Shown: piece after piece, positions 49,221 through 49,692 of the stretch | Layout: each line of letters starts with the position of its first letter | Position numbering within the stretch: the stretch's first letter is position 1 | Assembly (NCBI GenBank): GCA_020845995.1 | Contig: JADLES010000078.1 | Span: 1 to 49,692, forward strand | DNA length: 49,692 bases | From: Burkholderiales bacterium | GTDB lineage: Bacteria > Pseudomonadota > Gammaproteobacteria > Burkholderiales > SG8-39 | Direction of reading: 5' to 3' | Position numbers and translations under genes: made by a program | Notes under the pieces: model-generated | What the model was told of the DNA's origin: nothing | Databases searched by the model: none | What the model saw: only the letters and a program-made list of their open reading frames with translations

Positions 49221-49692
49221 TCAGCCCTTGAGCGGCTTGTAGCGGATGCGCTTGGGGCGGGCGCCTTCCTCGCCCAGGCGCTTCCTCTTGTCGGCCTCGT
49301 ACTCCTGGTAGTTGCCGGGGAAGAACACCGCCTGCGACTCGCCCTCGAAGGCGAGGATGTGCGTGGCGATGCGGTCGAGAAACCAGCGGTCGTGCGAGAT
49401 GACGAGCACCGAGCCGGCGAATTCCAGCAGCGCCTCCTCCAGCGCGCGCAGCGTCTCCACGTCGAGGTCGTTGGACGGCTCATCGAGCAGCAGCACGTTC
49501 GCGCCCGAGACGAGCTGCTTGGCGAGGTGCAGCCGCCCGCGCTCGCCGCCGGAGAGCTGCCCTACGGGCTTTTGCTGGTCGGCGCCGCGGAAGTTGAAGC
49601 GCGCGAGGTAGGCGCGCGAGGGCATCTGGAACTTGCCCACGGTGATCGTGTCCTGGCCGTTGCAGACGTCCTCGAACACGGTCTTCTCGCCC
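49221..49692 (-). CDS. ettA: Energy-dependent translational throttle protein EttA, 3' part
   Basis: The C-terminal 156 residues are visible; the gene continues past the window's right edge. The second ABC domain is seen: signature QLSGGERGRLHLAKQL, Walker B NVLLLDEPSNDLD, and H-loop VISHDRWFLDRIATH. It ends with the EttA-type tail EADKRKRLGEEGARPKRIRYKPLKG. EttA is an ABC-F ATPase that binds the ribosomal E site and gates the first elongation step by ATP/ADP ratio. Confidence 0.93.
   Translation of the reverse strand, partial: GEKTVFEDVCNGQDTITVGKFQMPSRAYLARFNFRGADQQKPVGQLSGGERGRLHLAKQLVSGANVLLLDEPSNDLDVETLRALEEALLEFAGSVLVISHDRWFLDRIATHILAFEGESQAVFFPGNYQEYEADKRKRLGEEGARPKRIRYKPLKG

Overview
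The window is a 49.7-kb piece of a high-GC chromosome. I read it as a betaproteobacterium of the Burkholderiales type. The evidence is two TctC/Bug-type periplasmic binding proteins, paired PF04392-type binding proteins, a TAXI-type binding protein with cytoplasmic tail, CoA-transferase and acyl-CoA catabolic modules, and the general gene style. No rRNA, tRNA, CRISPR array or intact insertion sequence was found. Most of the window is ordinary, densely packed chromosomal DNA with frequent 1- or 4-nt start/stop overlaps.

Layout. 1-5.1 kb: MFS transporter and LysR regulator divergent from a Bug protein, FAA-hydrolase, SDR and a 48-codon small ORF. 5.1-6.8 kb: alpha/beta hydrolase and EamA exporter, divergent with only 21 bp between start codons. 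6.8-11.1 kb: CoA-linked organic-acid module (Bug protein, acyl-CoA ligase, two MaoC-fold subunits) divergent from an IclR regulator. 11.2-16.7 kb: AttH/CrtC-like lipocalin and a large FtsX-type permease without a visible ATPase, a kinase-like protein fused to a BON domain, and a membrane class III cyclase. 16.7-22.1 kb: two PF04392-type binding proteins, a quinone-oxidoreductase-like enzyme, a DUF6498-like membrane protein, a Lys/Ala repeat protein and a small membrane protein. 22.2-23.8 kb: glnS.

23.8-29.3 kb is a decayed defence island, all on the minus strand. It holds an intact HsdM methyltransferase, an AbiEi-type antitoxin with no toxin gene, a Fic protein, and a 499-codon in-frame chimera. 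The chimera joins the HsdR nuclease domain and Walker A motif to the C-terminal half of HsdS. Two more scars lie inside: a 12-codon hsdM start (stop at codon 12) joined to an hsdS tail, and a 35-codon relic between abiEi and hsdM. The deletions removed the helicase motor, one target-recognition domain and apparently the toxin, and spared the methyltransferase and antitoxin. This is the most unusual part of the window.

29.3-39.3 kb: a D-threonine-aldolase-like enzyme, a cold-shock gene with a long leader, two paralogous small proteins, a PncC/CinA-type protein, an MBL hydrolase, a ParB-like protein divergent from a secreted small protein, an MliC-like lipoprotein that seems to need a CTG start, a GST, arfB and a TAXI protein. 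39.3-49.7 kb: an OmpA-like protein, a class III CoA-transferase coupled to a crotonase lacking both usual catalytic glutamates, MgtC, a DUF3300 relic, SDR, LOG-family protein, PEP-mutase-like protein, FAA-hydrolase, FMN-dependent 2-hydroxyacid oxidase, a SYLF protein, and the 3' part of ettA cut by the window edge.

Two window-wide signals are not explained by gene content. In several genes a -10-like hexamer ends exactly 6 nt before the start codon with no Shine-Dalgarno, which suggests leaderless transcripts. Short islands of A/T-ending rare codons also interrupt otherwise GC-ending genes.
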